Positions 13,241 through 25,000 of a DNA stretch of 64,000 nucleotides are shown here, one piece after another. Within the stretch, counting starts at the first letter, position 1. Each line of letters opens with the position of its first letter. The DNA is taken from positions 420,350-484,349 of the forward strand of contig RPFO01000348.1 in NCBI GenBank assembly GCA_009746045.1. The letters run 5' to 3'. The DNA is from Mesostigma viride (lineage: Eukaryota > Streptophyta > Mesostigmatophyceae > Mesostigmatales > Mesostigmataceae). Under the pieces are notes generated by a model. That model was not told where the DNA came from and searched no databases. It saw only the letters and a program-made list of their open reading frames with translations. The translations under genes and the position numbers were made by a program.

Positions 13241-13530
13241 CGGATGGATGGATGGATGGATGGATGGATGGATGGATGGATGGATGGATGGATGGATGGA
13301 TGGATGGATGGATGGATGGATGGATGGATGGATGGATGGATGGGTGGGTGGGTGGGTGGGTGGGTGGGTGGGTGGGTGGGTGGGTGGGTGGGTGGGTGGG
13401 TGGGTGGGTGGGTGGGTGGGTGGGTGGGTGGGTGGGTGGGTGGGTGGGTGGGTGGGTGGGTGGGTGGGTGGGTGGGTGGGTGGGTGGGTGGGTGGGTGGA
13501 TGGATGGATGGATGGATGGATGGATGGATG
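13241..13530. repeat. GGAT-GGGT-GGAT sandwich array
   Basis: About 25 GGAT units, then about 38 GGGT units, then about 8 GGAT units, all in the same phase. The inner GGGT block is a derived variant amplified within an older GGAT array. Confidence 0.95.
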
Positions 13531-14830
13531 GGTGCACACAATCCAACCCGTCTATTCTATCTAGTAACAAACAATCCTACTAGTCTATCTTATCTAGCTA
13601 GAGTGTGCCAGACCCTAGGAGTCTTGCCTAGATATATACTCACTAGTAGATATGCTCTAGTTGTCTCACATCATTGTCTCACTTAATAATTAATATGTGT
13701 GAATGCACGTAGTTTCACAATAATGACCAACTAGTGGCCGGGAGTACCTGTTCACGTGCCCCATTGAGGGCTTATATATATCGTCGAGGCAAGAAGCAAC
13801 CATTTATCAAGGAGACAATGCAACAACCAGCGCAGGCCAGATAATTTATACCAAGTCCTCAATTTGCATGATTTTTCAATTGCTCCTTATCCAATTACAA
13901 TTTACAACACACACGCATGAATCATAGAGCTTTGTGTGCTACAACGCAGACAGTTCTGGCGCTCCCGGTCGTCATCTTGCCGACACCGGGCCACTGCGGT
14001 TGTCACCCGGCACCCCTCACCCCACCCCACTGCACAGCAAAAACCTGCTTCCTAGAATTGGCCTGCAGCCGAGAAGGGCGCCAATGCCGTGTAGAAACTC
14101 ATGATGTGAACGGCATGTGGTCAGTGGTCACAAGCGCCAAGGACACCTAGTGGCCTTTACCTGCCCCAAACCACAACATCCCAAGCATGCCTTTATCTGC
14201 GGAGCAGCTGATCCTGAAGTGGCAACCCCGCCCTTACGACACATAACACCGACCATGCCACCATGGGACCTGCGTCCTGCAATAAAATATTTGCCTAAAT
14301 ATCGTCGTCTTGTGCCCGCACGTCCATGGAGGTTGAAATTACTTATTAACATGCGAATATATTCAATGAATGAGGCATGACAACTGTTGAGTACAACCCG
14401 CCGGATTCCCTCCACAGCACAGCCGAAGGAACCAATCTAACAGCCCTGTTTTCTTGACTAGTTTGTCCTACCAGCTAGCACCGCAACGCAATACTAATTC
14501 GGCCGTTGATCGACATTTCCCCAGCGTACTTGACTGGAACAGATGCCGCTAAATTCTTTCGGTCCGTCAATTCTTTTGGTGTGGAGTTGAATTTATTCTA
14601 CTAGGCCAAAGTCCCCCCGCGGCTCGCGCCCTGGCCATGGTGAAATTGGTGATGGACTTGGGAGGTTTTCTGCCTTCCATCCTGCGGCGAGGCTCCGCTT
14701 GGCAGTTGACGCGCCAGCATTTTCTTCTGTCATTTGTACTTACGCACCATAAGTTTACGCGCCGGGGCGCGTGCGATCGATACAGTAGACTTAGCAGTTC
14801 GCACAGGCATGTGCGTCGGCGCCCTCCGTA

Positions 14831-15044
14831 GTATGAGCCAGTAGGCTGCGCTTTCCGTTCGTTTCGTCCCTGATCACAATGTTTCCGGCTCATGCCGCCG
14901 CGTCTGCAAGCGTTACCCGTATTTATCGGCCCACACCGTTCCTTTCGCAAGCGTTACCCGTATTTATCGACGCGTACCGTAGCCTCTCGTCATTGTCATC
15001 TGTCATCGGGTGCGCCCAGCACCGGGTGCGATTTCCAAAAACCC
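14831..15044 (-). repeat. Right TIR of the MULE
   Basis: Reverse complement of the left TIR with 2 of 214 positions changed. It carries the same pair of 21-bp motifs. The outer end abuts the right copy of the 9-bp target duplication. Confidence 0.9.
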
Positions 15045-15143
15045 GCTGGAAAGAGGAAACTGGAAACCTCATTTCTAATTCAAGGCCCGTGTACTTCCAG
15101 GTAGTAACGTCAATGACCGGTCCTTATGGTGATAGCTCGCTGA

Positions 15144-15816
15144 GGGCTAACTCACACGGGTCGCGATCCGTAGTTCGTGAGCACTCTTGTCATGCGTGGC
15201 AGGAATCTTCTCACGGCGTCGGCAGATAATGCCGGAAAACGGGCATGGTTCGCGACCCGACTTTGTGGTTCGCGGGAAATCGTGTCGCGACCCATGTTCG
15301 CGAGCGAAAATTCCACGTGTCCGTGAATCGAACCTGACAAGTGCGAAAAAGACCTGAAAGTACGGGAATTAATGGTACGAATTCAGTCGGCGTAGAACCA
15401 GTACGGCAGGGTGATGAAGAAAACTGGACAGCTTCGATCCAGCGAAGCCGGTCTCGCCAGGTAGAATTTAGTATCGTCCAGTAAAGACAAATAATCACTG
15501 GATACACCCGAATAATCAGAATCGATATCGTAGATATCCCGATGTATGTGTAAATCCAAGGACAGGTGGCGACAACGAGGAGATTGAGGAGGAGTGCGGA
15601 AAAGAGCGGAAAGTGCGGAAACGCCAGCAAAAAAGGTACTGTGAACCAATCTTTATCTATCTGAACAATCCGAACGCCCGCGACCCGCCGTGTGAGTGCG
15701 ACCGGTTCGTCAACCAATTTCTGTTCCACGTGGCAGAAAGTTCGATGCCACTCGGCAAAGCGGTTCGCGAACCATGACCGTACGAACCACGGATCGCGAC
15801 CCGTGTGAGTTGGCCC
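15144..15816. mobile_element. Short TIR transposon, 673 bp, TGA target duplication
   Basis: The first and last 35 bp (15144-15178 and 15782-15816) are inverted repeats beginning GGGCTAACTCACACGGGTCG, with two mismatches. They are flanked by TGA on both sides (15141-15143, 15817-15819). A 3-bp TNA duplication fits the PIF/Harbinger style, but no transposase is encoded, so this is a MITE-like non-autonomous copy. The interior has further GGTTCGCG/CGCGAACC inverted motifs. Superfamily is inferred from the duplication only. Confidence 0.7.
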
Positions 15817-15899
15817 TGAACAGGCTCTGATCGTTGTTTGCTGACTTTTCGGCCACGTGTGATTCTGCATGTCAGCGCGATCCAGTAAAATAGTTTGGT

Positions 15900-17010
15900 A
15901 AATAGTTTGGTACCATATCACACAAGCCCCCCCCCCAAGCTGACGCGTACGCGTCAGCTTTTCCCCCACCGCCGATTCCGCACCCCGCACCCCCGCACCC
16001 CCCCACCCAAACGGACCCCCCCACACCCCGGCAGCCCACCGCCGATTCTTCGAACAGCTCTCAGTTCCGGGCACCCCACGACCCATTTTCGTCTCCAGTT
16101 CATTCGATTCGTCGTTACTCCTTTCCCCTCCCCAAACCCTTCTTCCCTTCATTTGCAGCAACTCGCTCCCTTCATTTGCGGCAATACGATTCAGTCCAGT
16201 CTCTCTTTGTGCCCCTACGTGGCATTTTCGCTTAATATTCCTTACTTCTCAGAGGCCGCTCCCCCCCCCCGCGCCACTTCCCCTGCGTTTTGCCACCGGA
16301 ACTACCCGCGCCCAAGCATTTTCGCTTAGTATTCCTTACTTCTCAGAGGCCGCTCCCCCCCCCGCGCCACTTCCCCTGCGTTTGCCACCGGAACTACCCT
16401 CGCCCTAGCCCTTCTTCCCTTCATTCGCGGTAACTCACACGCGTCAGCTTTTCCCCCACCGCCGATTCTCCGCACCCCGCACCCCCGCACCCCCCACCCA
16501 AACGGACCCCCCACCCCCCGCGCCACTTCCCCTGCGTTTGCCACCGGAACTACCCTCGCCCAAGCAGTTTCCCTTTCCTTCTATTCGCTGCTACTCTCAT
16601 CCTCCCCCAAGCCCGAGGAGTCTTCCCGTCTCTTCGAACAGCTCAGCTCCGGGCACCCCACGACCCATTTTCGTCTCCAGTTCACTCGATTCGTCGCTAC
16701 TCCTTTCCCTCCCCTAGCCCTTCTTCCCCTCATTCGCGGTAACTCAGTACGATTCAGTTCAGTCTCTCTTTGTGCCCCTACGTGGCATTTTCGCTTAGTA
16801 TTCCTTACCTCTCAGAGGCCGCTCCCCCCCCCCGCGCCACTTCCCCTGCGTTTGCCACCGGAACTACCCTCCCCGCGCCACTTCCCCTGCGTTTTGCCGC
16901 TTAGTATTCCTTACTTCTCAGAGGCCGCTCCCCCCCCCGCGCCACTTCCCCTGCGTTTTGCCACCGGAACCACCCGCGCCCCACCGGAACTACCCGCGCC
17001 CAAGCAGAGA
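15900..17010. repeat. C-rich segmentally duplicated block
   Basis: A cassette starting CTTAGTATTCCTTACTTCTC, followed by a run of C and GCGCCACTTCCCCTGCGTTT, recurs at about 16237, 16324, 16797 and 16903. A second cassette (CCACCGCCGATTC then CACCCAAACGGACCCCCC) recurs at 15966 and 16450. This is local shuffled duplication just upstream of the gene at 17375. No coding potential is seen. Confidence 0.8.
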
Positions 17011-17374
17011 GTTGTTTTTTAATACACTTAAGGATATGTACTGGATTTGAATCATTTGATAGCATCTGGTCCATGGCGGGGTTGGCCGTCGGAGCCCGTA
17101 ATTCAGTAACATCAAAATTTGTTTGGTACACCTCAGCGACACAGGACGACCATCAAATTGCCCAGAATGACAGGGCCGAATGGCGTCGAGCTTCTTGACG
17201 TTTTTGAAAAGGTATTTTCCCCGCCCACGAGCATATCGCGCTTCGTCCAGCCTAACGACGAGTGCAACCTACGCTCAAACATCACGCACAGTGTCCTGCG
17301 CAAACGAATTAAGGTCCAGAGCCTCGGCTCTTTCTGTACTCCCATCCTTTTCCATTTTACTTTAAGCCTTCGTG

Positions 17375-18673
17375 ATGAGTCTCTTTGAAGCCTTAGCAGA
17401 ATATTGCCAGTCGAGATATAAATCGGAATTCGGCTCGCCGGTGACCGCAATGCCAACACCCATCAAAGCTGCGCCGCTCTCTCAGGGGGGTCAACTTTTC
17501 GACAACAGGAAACAACGATTTTCTGTGGCCATTCTGGATCTCCTCAAAAGGCGAGGGTACCCACTCAAAGAAAAGGACATCCGATCTTTTGCCGGGGATA
17601 ACGCGGATGTCTCCAAGGCGTTGCGCTCGTAAGTTTTCTCGGGCTCTCGTGTTTCTGCACGGTGTCGATCTTTGCTACCACGGGTATCTGTTCCCATGGG
17701 CTTGTTACTTTACAAGCCTGATGAATATGGGTTGTCGTTGCCTCTTCGACCCTGGTCGCAAATGCATAAGCAGACTGGTATCTTCGCGAAAGATCAAGAG
17801 AATTGGAAATGGGGGGAAATCGTCACCCTTCTCCTACACGCTCTGCCATTCCAAGCGCGACGAACAGGCGGTACGTAGATGTTTACGCAGGTTGTTGCTT
17901 TCCTTGAAGATCCTTTTTTTCGCAACGTTGCCCTATATTGGATGATTTTATTAAATTCTTTCAGGTAGCCCCATGGTTGAATACTGCATACAAATGCCAT
18001 ATTTCAATTTGTTTTGTATGCTGATTTTCTGTGCCAATTATGCCCCGCCGTCTTTCTCTCTCAGGTGACAGGAGTAGACGAGACCACACAGCTCATGGGC
18101 CCGGGACCCATCAAGAGGCGCTGCAAGCGGGGACCCACGGCATCCTGCGACTCGTCCAGCGCCAACGACGCCTCCCAGAGCACTAGCACGATCCCCCCCC
18201 TGGAGCCCAAGTCCCCCTCATGTGGCGCCGAGGACAGCGGCTGCTGCAACATCCCCTCAGCCAACGTGTCCTGGCAAGCTGCATGCGACACCATCGAGCT
18301 GCACCACCCGGCGCCGCTCTCCTCCACCCATCGGGGCCCCTGCCTGTCCCTGACTGCCAGCGACCCCTCCACCCACATCGAGGAGCCCGGCACGCCCGAC
18401 TGCGGCGAGCAGCTGCCGACGGGCCGAGCCGCCTTCAGCGATCCCTTGGCGTTTTGCGAGTTGCGACTCGCGCCGTCCGTGCTGGGGGAGGCCCCTTGCA
18501 GGGTGGGGTCCCACCTAGAGCGGTCGCGCAAGCGCAGCATTAGCTGTGCAGGGCTTGAGGGCGACTCGGCCGCTGAGCTGTCGCACACGGTCTCTTCGTT
18601 TCGTGTCAAGAAGATGCAGGCGTGGGACAAGTGGCAGTCATTGAGGGCATCTCCCGCGCATGGTGACTACTAG
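17375..18673 (+). CDS. Spliced gene of unknown function (three exons)
   Basis: Proposed exons are 17375-17628, 17717-17870 and 18065-18673, giving about 339 codons. Splice donors GTAAGT and GTACGT and acceptors TTACTTTACAAG and TTTCTCTCTCAG are good, and phases agree across both introns (2 then 0). The N-terminal part is helical and charged (ILDLLKRRGYPLKEKDIRS). The middle exon is basic and Cys/Ser-rich. The long last exon is Pro/Ser/Cys-rich with a basic patch (GPIKRRCKRGP) near its start and ends MQAWDKWQSLRASPAHGDY. I recognise no family. The middle exon also has an open alternative frame (containing KPDEYGLSLPLRPW), so the second exon's frame is less certain. The start could be further upstream, since another ORF begins at 17119. 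Confidence 0.5.
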
Positions 18674-19330
18674 ATCCGTTTAACGCTGCTTGTGCGCTTG
18701 CCGTGTCCGTTTGGCCGAGCAAACGAGAAGGCAAGCCACATGGCAGCCACCCATGCAATCAAGATCAGTTGACATGGCGGTGGTAGCTGCTAGGCATGTC
18801 CGCCTCAAACTGAAGCGAATTTGTGGCTTTGTGCAGATAGCTTTGATTGCGGATATGATCCGCTGCAAGCAGCCTTACAGATGGATCGCTGTGGTGTTGG
18901 TAGTGGTGTTGCTGGTGAGCAGCAATGTCGATGACGGCAGCTCGGCGTGGCCAAGCCACCACAGCAATGGAGTTTTGCAGCTGCCTGGGATTGCTTAGGT
19001 ATAGCTGATGGTAACTTCTGGTAGTCCGTTCGTTGTGGCATCAGCGAGATGCTTGCAGGGTTAGCTTGTCCATATCCTGCTTTGCATTTCAAAATTGACG
19101 TACAAATCAAACTTAATGTTGTTTGCTAGTGCCATGTATGGTATGGCTTGCAGCATGTTGACGAAGCATTTGTTGACTGTACTGATTACGTACCGCACTG
19201 TATGATATAGGTAGAAGCTTTTGAGGTATACAGTTTAATTACGACATTTCTATTACTTTGACTGCCATGAATTTGCCCGGCCATGTTTCAAGTTGCACAG
19301 CATTTCCTAATGTATGCTTCAATCAAAATT
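18674..19330. other. Downstream flank of the 17375 gene
   Basis: Probably 3' UTR followed by spacer. No ORF with supporting motifs or splice sites was seen. Confidence 0.35.
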
Positions 19331-19700
19331 TTAATTTAATTTAATTATAACATGATGACTCTGTTGGGAGACGGATCATGTAGCACGTATTCCATTTCAT
19401 GCTGGTGGTTTGGGGTTCGAAAGGAGCCGCGAGACCTAATCTATACCAGAATCCTAGCTTCACGTAGTAACTCTACTCAGCATTGAAGCGCCTCTTCCTG
19501 GACTGGGGGGAGGGGCTTGCCCACAGGGGGGCTGGCGTGTGGACCTGGAGAATGATCTGCCATCTCTTTAATTAGTACGTCGATCCTGCATGGCAGTCCA
19601 AGCTAGAGAGAGGGACCTCGGAAATGCAGTGGTCAAACTGAGCTAGTTGGGACCATGATGTCGGCCACTGGCCAGCAGCCGATCAATCTGTGCAGTAATG
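19331..19700 (-). mobile_element. Decayed LINE 3' fragment related to LINE A
   Basis: On the minus strand it retains the same C-terminal coding end as LINE A: the motif ending VHTPAP..GKP followed by a basic stretch and stop, then the CTCCCAAC-type 3' end and an AAATT-repeat tail at 19331-19352. Frameshifts and substitutions show it is dead. It lies in the same relative order as 49523-49754 plus 51781-51900 of LINE A, without the insertion. Confidence 0.65.
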
Positions 19701-19714
19701 TAGGTGCATGTAGG

Positions 19715-19770
19715 AGTCTGGCATGAAGGAGAAAGGGGGTCTCTGCCCTTTCTTCATGTTCAATGTGCAC
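19715..19770 (+). mobile_element. Fragment of the ORF1-only element 3' region
   Basis: About 40 bp beginning CATGAAGGAGAAAGGGGGTC match, in plus orientation, the 3' region of the old ORF1-only element (minus strand, 25740-25790) and the copy near 43165-43205. Only a fragment is present. Confidence 0.5.
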
Positions 19771-20316
19771 TTCATGTTCAATTAAGGGGAGGGTCCCATA
19801 GAAATATATCAAAACTTACCCCCCCTAATAACTACAGAAATGCAACTGACAACCACTGAATGATGTTTGGGGACCATAAACATGATGTTTGGGCATGCAT
19901 ACCACCACTTGTTGGGGGTACTACCCCCAGCCATACACCGGCTATGAGCTAAAAATAGAAAAAAACGCTGTCCGGGGCACATCTTGCCCAGAACAGTGGG
20001 AGAACCAGTTGCATGAAAAAAGCACACCCCATATAAAAATGTCATGGGACATTGTTTCTACCTAATTGGATCAACAAAATCAGCACATCCCTTTGAGTTA
20101 TTAATTTTTGGGCCAAAAATACGCTTTTTTAGGCGGGGCGTCCCCATACACACTCATAACACATCAATTAGGCCTGAAAAGCACAAGTCGAATTCTGTCA
20201 TGACCATAGAAGGCACTGTCAAAGTTTGGTGGCATTCTGAGCTCAGCTGTGGCAGTTATTAATTTTGGCAGTTGGCCACCTGTGCAGACGCTAAGGAAGG
20301 CATTAGTGAGTATTAA

Positions 20317-22032
20317 CTCGTCGTCTGTCCCAACTCAGTCCTCACAGGAGGACTGAGTTGACAATTTTCAACCGCGTGTAGCGACTAGGTGGGGGGTCCA
20401 TCCCAAATGTTTTGATGTTGATCGGGGGTGTACTAGATGTCATTTTGTTGGCAAAAATACTGCATATGTGAAAACTTGACCCGAACACCTGAAAATTACA
20501 CGGACGTGGGCACCCCTCGCGAATTTGCATTTTTCGGGATAAGAACGAGTGGGAAAAATTCAATCAAATCCTGGTGCATGAAGAAAAAATATAGGCATGT
20601 AAACAATATAGTTCTTGAAACGTGGCAAAAAACTGGGCTCGATTTGGCCACTGCAACTGCCTGAAACAATTAAAAAACTCTCAGTCCTCAGGAGAGGAAT
20701 GGGGCTTTTGCTAACTTTGCTAGCATGTAAGTGCGGTCATACTACACATCACCGTGGCCACCAACCATCCCAATCAACTCATTTCCCTTCAAGCATTACA
20801 GGACAACACACTTGCATCATCATACTTCAGGTATATCATACCTTATCATGCAGTGAGAGCCTATGCATCCATGTAGGGAATGGGCTTGGATACCTACCAA
20901 CAAAGGGTTATGTTATAAGTGTCAACCACCAATATAATGGGTAGGTTAAGCATATTTCCATGTTTCTAACAACAATAGATATGGCTATAACTGTTTTTCC
21001 TTGCCATGATGTGGCCAACATAGTTGCTGGCACATGATGGCAGTGGTTTGTCACCAAGACTTTTCACTCACCCGTAAAAGCTTGAATGCACCCTTGACGC
21101 AGCCCGTGGCCACACAATCATGCAGTATGAACGTAGCAAAAGAATAACTAACATCTATGAAGGTGTTGAAACCTGCACAGCTCCTAAAACCCTGCACAAC
21201 TACACTGGGTTAAGGCAAATGCCTGCTAACATCATCTGAAAAGGGGGTTTTAGAGAGGGGCAGGCAACGGTCAAGAAAGAGCATCAAGACTTGAACCTGA
21301 CAACGCCTCGCAAGCTTAAACTCATGTACGAACATCAAGAAACGAAGAGGCAACGATTATCCGGCTTTACCTGGCACGGCTGGCGTTACCTTGGCCCAGG
21401 CGGTGCCCGCAAAAGTGGCACTTTGCGGCACATAGACCATGACGTGACAGAATGGTCGAAATCATCAAATCTATACTGTCACTCAATTTATTCTAATACA
21501 ATGCATGTTAAAATGTAGAAAGAAACCTATCAGCCATTGAAATTGCGCCGGAAAGCAAGCGCAGTCATCAATTCCGTCAACCTGCCTTATCGCAGTTTTT
21601 TCCAGCAAGAACAGTGCCGACACCGGGTAAATCGCATCCCCGCGAGCTAAAAATTGATTTTTATCATCTTTAGAGCATGTTAAATCTATTTCCTGAGTTT
21701 GGACAGCTAACTCGTCCGCAAACGTAAACTGCATGCATGGGCGCGAGCCGCCATGGCTAGGTCGTGCATTTCCGGAACTCGCGTTTCACGTGGAAAAGTA
21801 CCCTTACCACCTGTACTTTGACCGTACATTTAGCCGCTCATACCAAATCCAAAAAAATCCCAAAAATATGTCCAAGAAAGATCTTTTCACGTAGTATTTG
21901 AATAAATTTTGAGAGTTTTTTTGTCAAACATTCTGACCGGGGCGAATTTTCTACGAAACCCAAAAACTCGGTCCTCGAGAGAGGACTGAGTTCAACTCAG
22001 TCCTCCGTAGAGGACCAGAGACAGACGACGAG
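20317..22032. mobile_element. TIR element bounded by TTAA (1.7 kb)
   Basis: The ends are perfect 13-bp inverted repeats, CTCGTCGTCTGTC at 20317-20329 and its complement at 22020-22032, each flanked outside by TTAA (20313-20316, 22033-22036). Just inside each end lie AACTCAGTCCTC/GAGGACTGAGTT palindromes; the left one (20334-20361) forms a 12-bp stem. TTAA plus 13-bp TIRs resembles piggyBac. However, weak inverted similarity continues about 15 bp outside the TTAA, so TTAA could instead be internal to longer TIRs. No transposase ORF is visible in the interior. Confidence 0.6.
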
Positions 22033-22036
22033 TTAA

Positions 22037-25000
22037 GGCACACTAACACTTCCAATGCCATCCAAAAGGCTCCTGACCATGCCCAATTCGACCACAATGT
22101 ACAAGGAGGTGGCTGGGCACGTCATGTGCCCTTGCCTTACCTCCACACGGGCAACCTGTTGCGCGTGTGCACAACCGAATGACGCAGGTAGCTCTACATG
22201 CCTAGCCAACACTTCTAAAGCATATTCCAGGTTTATGGTGTGGGCATCATCCCAAAACCAAGCTCAAACACATGCACCCTAGAAAGCCATATCCACTAAT
22301 TGCCCAACAAGGGTAACAACAGACAGTCCACAGAGAAAGCAGAATTATCATACATGCTGCTTGCCAAGGCTTCTTACCATGGTTACCTTGCCTTGCTAGC
22401 ATATGAATTAGGGCTCTCCCATTTTAGTGGGAGAAAGGCCAACAAGACAACGATAACCCCTACCTACGTGCAGTTCCACCCATGCAGTATGCCCCTCAGA
22501 AAAACCACTGCCACCTTTCTTTCCAGCGCAATTGTTTGCCAAGAAACAAACTCAAGCTTGTGAGCCTCTAACCACAATGAAGCCTCTGCTAAGAAAGGCC
22601 GCGTCAATATTCACACAAAACTGAGTGCTGTGTCACGGACGCGAGCTATGTCATCCGGGCGCCCACTATGCACAAGACCGGTGACGTGCGCAAGGAATTT
22701 GTTTTCTACGCATTTTCGACAAAGGCTAGTAACCGGGGGGGGACACTAGCACTTGCAGCATAAGAGCGGACGAAAGTGTACGTGCACGCGCGCCGGGCCA
22801 GGCACAGCTGGGCGCGCAGCACTGACTTGAGCGGACGGCAGCACAAGTGCGCAGCGTCGAGAGGATCATACGCGTGTTAGTGGACAGCTGGAGCTGAAGC
22901 TGGACTGCTGGACTTCAACAGCGCCGAGGCTATTGACAGGCCAGGTGTCTTTGTGGTGTAGAATAGCGGGTCAACGTTATGAGGACTGGACAGAAAATGG
23001 AAAAGGACAATTTGCGGTGCGGAGCCAGATCGCTGGAATGAATGCGAAATCGCTGGCAGCCCTACAAAGGGATTTCTTCTAGAAAGGAACGATTAGACGC
23101 AATGTTTGCTGGGCCACTCACACGCAAGGTGTGAGCGTGCAGATTGTCTGAAGGATATTATGCTTCGACCTTGCTGGACGTGACTCAATGTCGGACATTC
23201 CCAGGGACAGAAATGCCGGAGCCTCTAGGAGATGAGATCGGCAACAGGGTAGCAATTTAGATTTGTCGGGATGCCTTCCTGCTTTTGTTGGCATGTGTGG
23301 TAGAAAGCCAGGACGGCAACTGGAATGCGGTTTCTATTTGCATGGTTCAGGCAGCAAGATAGTTTTGGCATTCCTGGCTGGACTGACAAGTGTGGCGTGT
23401 GTCATGCGTGTGGCATGACGAATGGTTTGGTTCATAGTCGAAGAGGACTCTCACGCAGCGTGTAGTCTCTTCGAGTCTCTCGTTAGTGGCCTTCGTGTTT
23501 CTCCCTTTCCTTGGGAGCAAGGCCGGTAGCATGTCATGGAGCGCTGCCTAACTGCGGGCTCGTGAGCATGGAGTGCATCGATATTGAGACTATCAACGTG
23601 TTGTAATTGTATTAACTTTCTCAATAAATTCCGCATGTGCGGCTTCATCATCAGACTGTGCAAAGTGTGTGTTGTGAAAGCATTGTTCTATAGCAGGGGA
23701 GGCAAAAGCACCCTCTTGCACCATCATATTGTCGCAATTAGAGTAGTTGGAGCGTCTAGCTAACGCCCCAGCAAGGATATTCAAACGCGGCACGCGACGG
23801 TACACAAGGGGATCAAGAAGGTGGTCATCAGGCACGAGGGACAGTTCCTTGTCCTCGGCTGAGAGCCCTCTTTTCATTACTCGAAGAATCATGGGACAGG
23901 TCCTCGCCCACCCCACAGGGCATGCAGTTAAGGCAGGCACATCAGCTCAGCTCATTTGGGTTTTACCAAATTAAGCTGAGTGGCCAGCCGCCATGGTGGC
24001 GCCGGAGATTGTGGCACGCAGACGCGACAGCTGTTAGCAATCTCCTTCCAAGAAACCACTCAGCAAATCCCTGACAACTTGACGATATGCCACGGTCACG
24101 CTTTGACACATCCCAGCCATGCAACGTACATAAAAACCACTGAAAGGTGCCAGGAATCTGGCGATCGATGCGCAGCACGGAATGGCATTATTATACCTGG
24201 CGCTAACTGCACGGAAAGAAGCCGAAAACTTGCGTTGATAACCCATAAAGGAAGCGAAACATTCATAGGGTCACATTGATCACACGATCGTACCATTACC
24301 GGCATTGTCCTTCGCCCAGCGGCGCAAGAAAGAACAACCTTCCATGGAATAATAAGACGCGCATCCCGCGAGCCTGGAGAGTGTCTTACGGATCATGACG
24401 GAAATCTTGCCGAAACCCAGCAAATTTTAGCTTTACCAATAACGATTTAAACGCATCATTGACGCTAGGTAAAGCCCATAAAACCTGACAATCACCGCCG
24501 CCAGCGTGCATTCTAATTTATTCCTCTCGACGAAAACATCAGATTGGACCCCCGTGGCGATGGTCATCAATAAAATCATCGACAGGAGGGGTGGCATCCA
24601 GCCAAGGGTCCGCGGTCACAAAAACCACCACCGCCGGACAAAAAAGGCCGGGCCCGCGGTCCAACCGTGACGCGTGGACCGCAACCGGCACCCAACGCTG
24701 CTGGTACCACGGTAGCGTCCAGGACCATGGTACCCGCCGGCCGCCGCCGGCAAGCCCGAGAGCCGGAACCATGGTTACCCCCTCGGACTCCTATTTGCGG
24801 TAACTATCCCTACTACCCACTAAACTGAACATTATACTACTATTCTTCTCTATCCGTACTCCATTATTCTGCCACGTGGCAACAGCCCTCAAAACAAACC
24901 CACATGATGCACACACCTGACGCACACATGATGCACATGATGACGTGGCATGCGCCTGATGGTTCAAGTGACTTCGCACGTGGCGGCCAGGAAAAGCCAC

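Larger units (their letters stand above)
9885..15044. mobile_element. Mutator-like DNA transposon (MULE) with 214-bp TIRs
   Basis: The ends are inverted copies: 9885-10098 and 14831-15044 are both 214 bp and differ at only two positions. The element is bracketed by a perfect 9-bp direct repeat (gctggaaag, 9876-9884 and 15045-15053). Long TIRs plus a 9-bp duplication are diagnostic of Mutator-like elements. The interior holds a SWIM-finger ORF at its left end, a GCC-rich block, a GGAT/GGGT array and further short repeats. No DDE catalytic core is visible, so this copy looks non-autonomous. Near-identical TIRs imply recent transposition. Confidence 0.9.
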
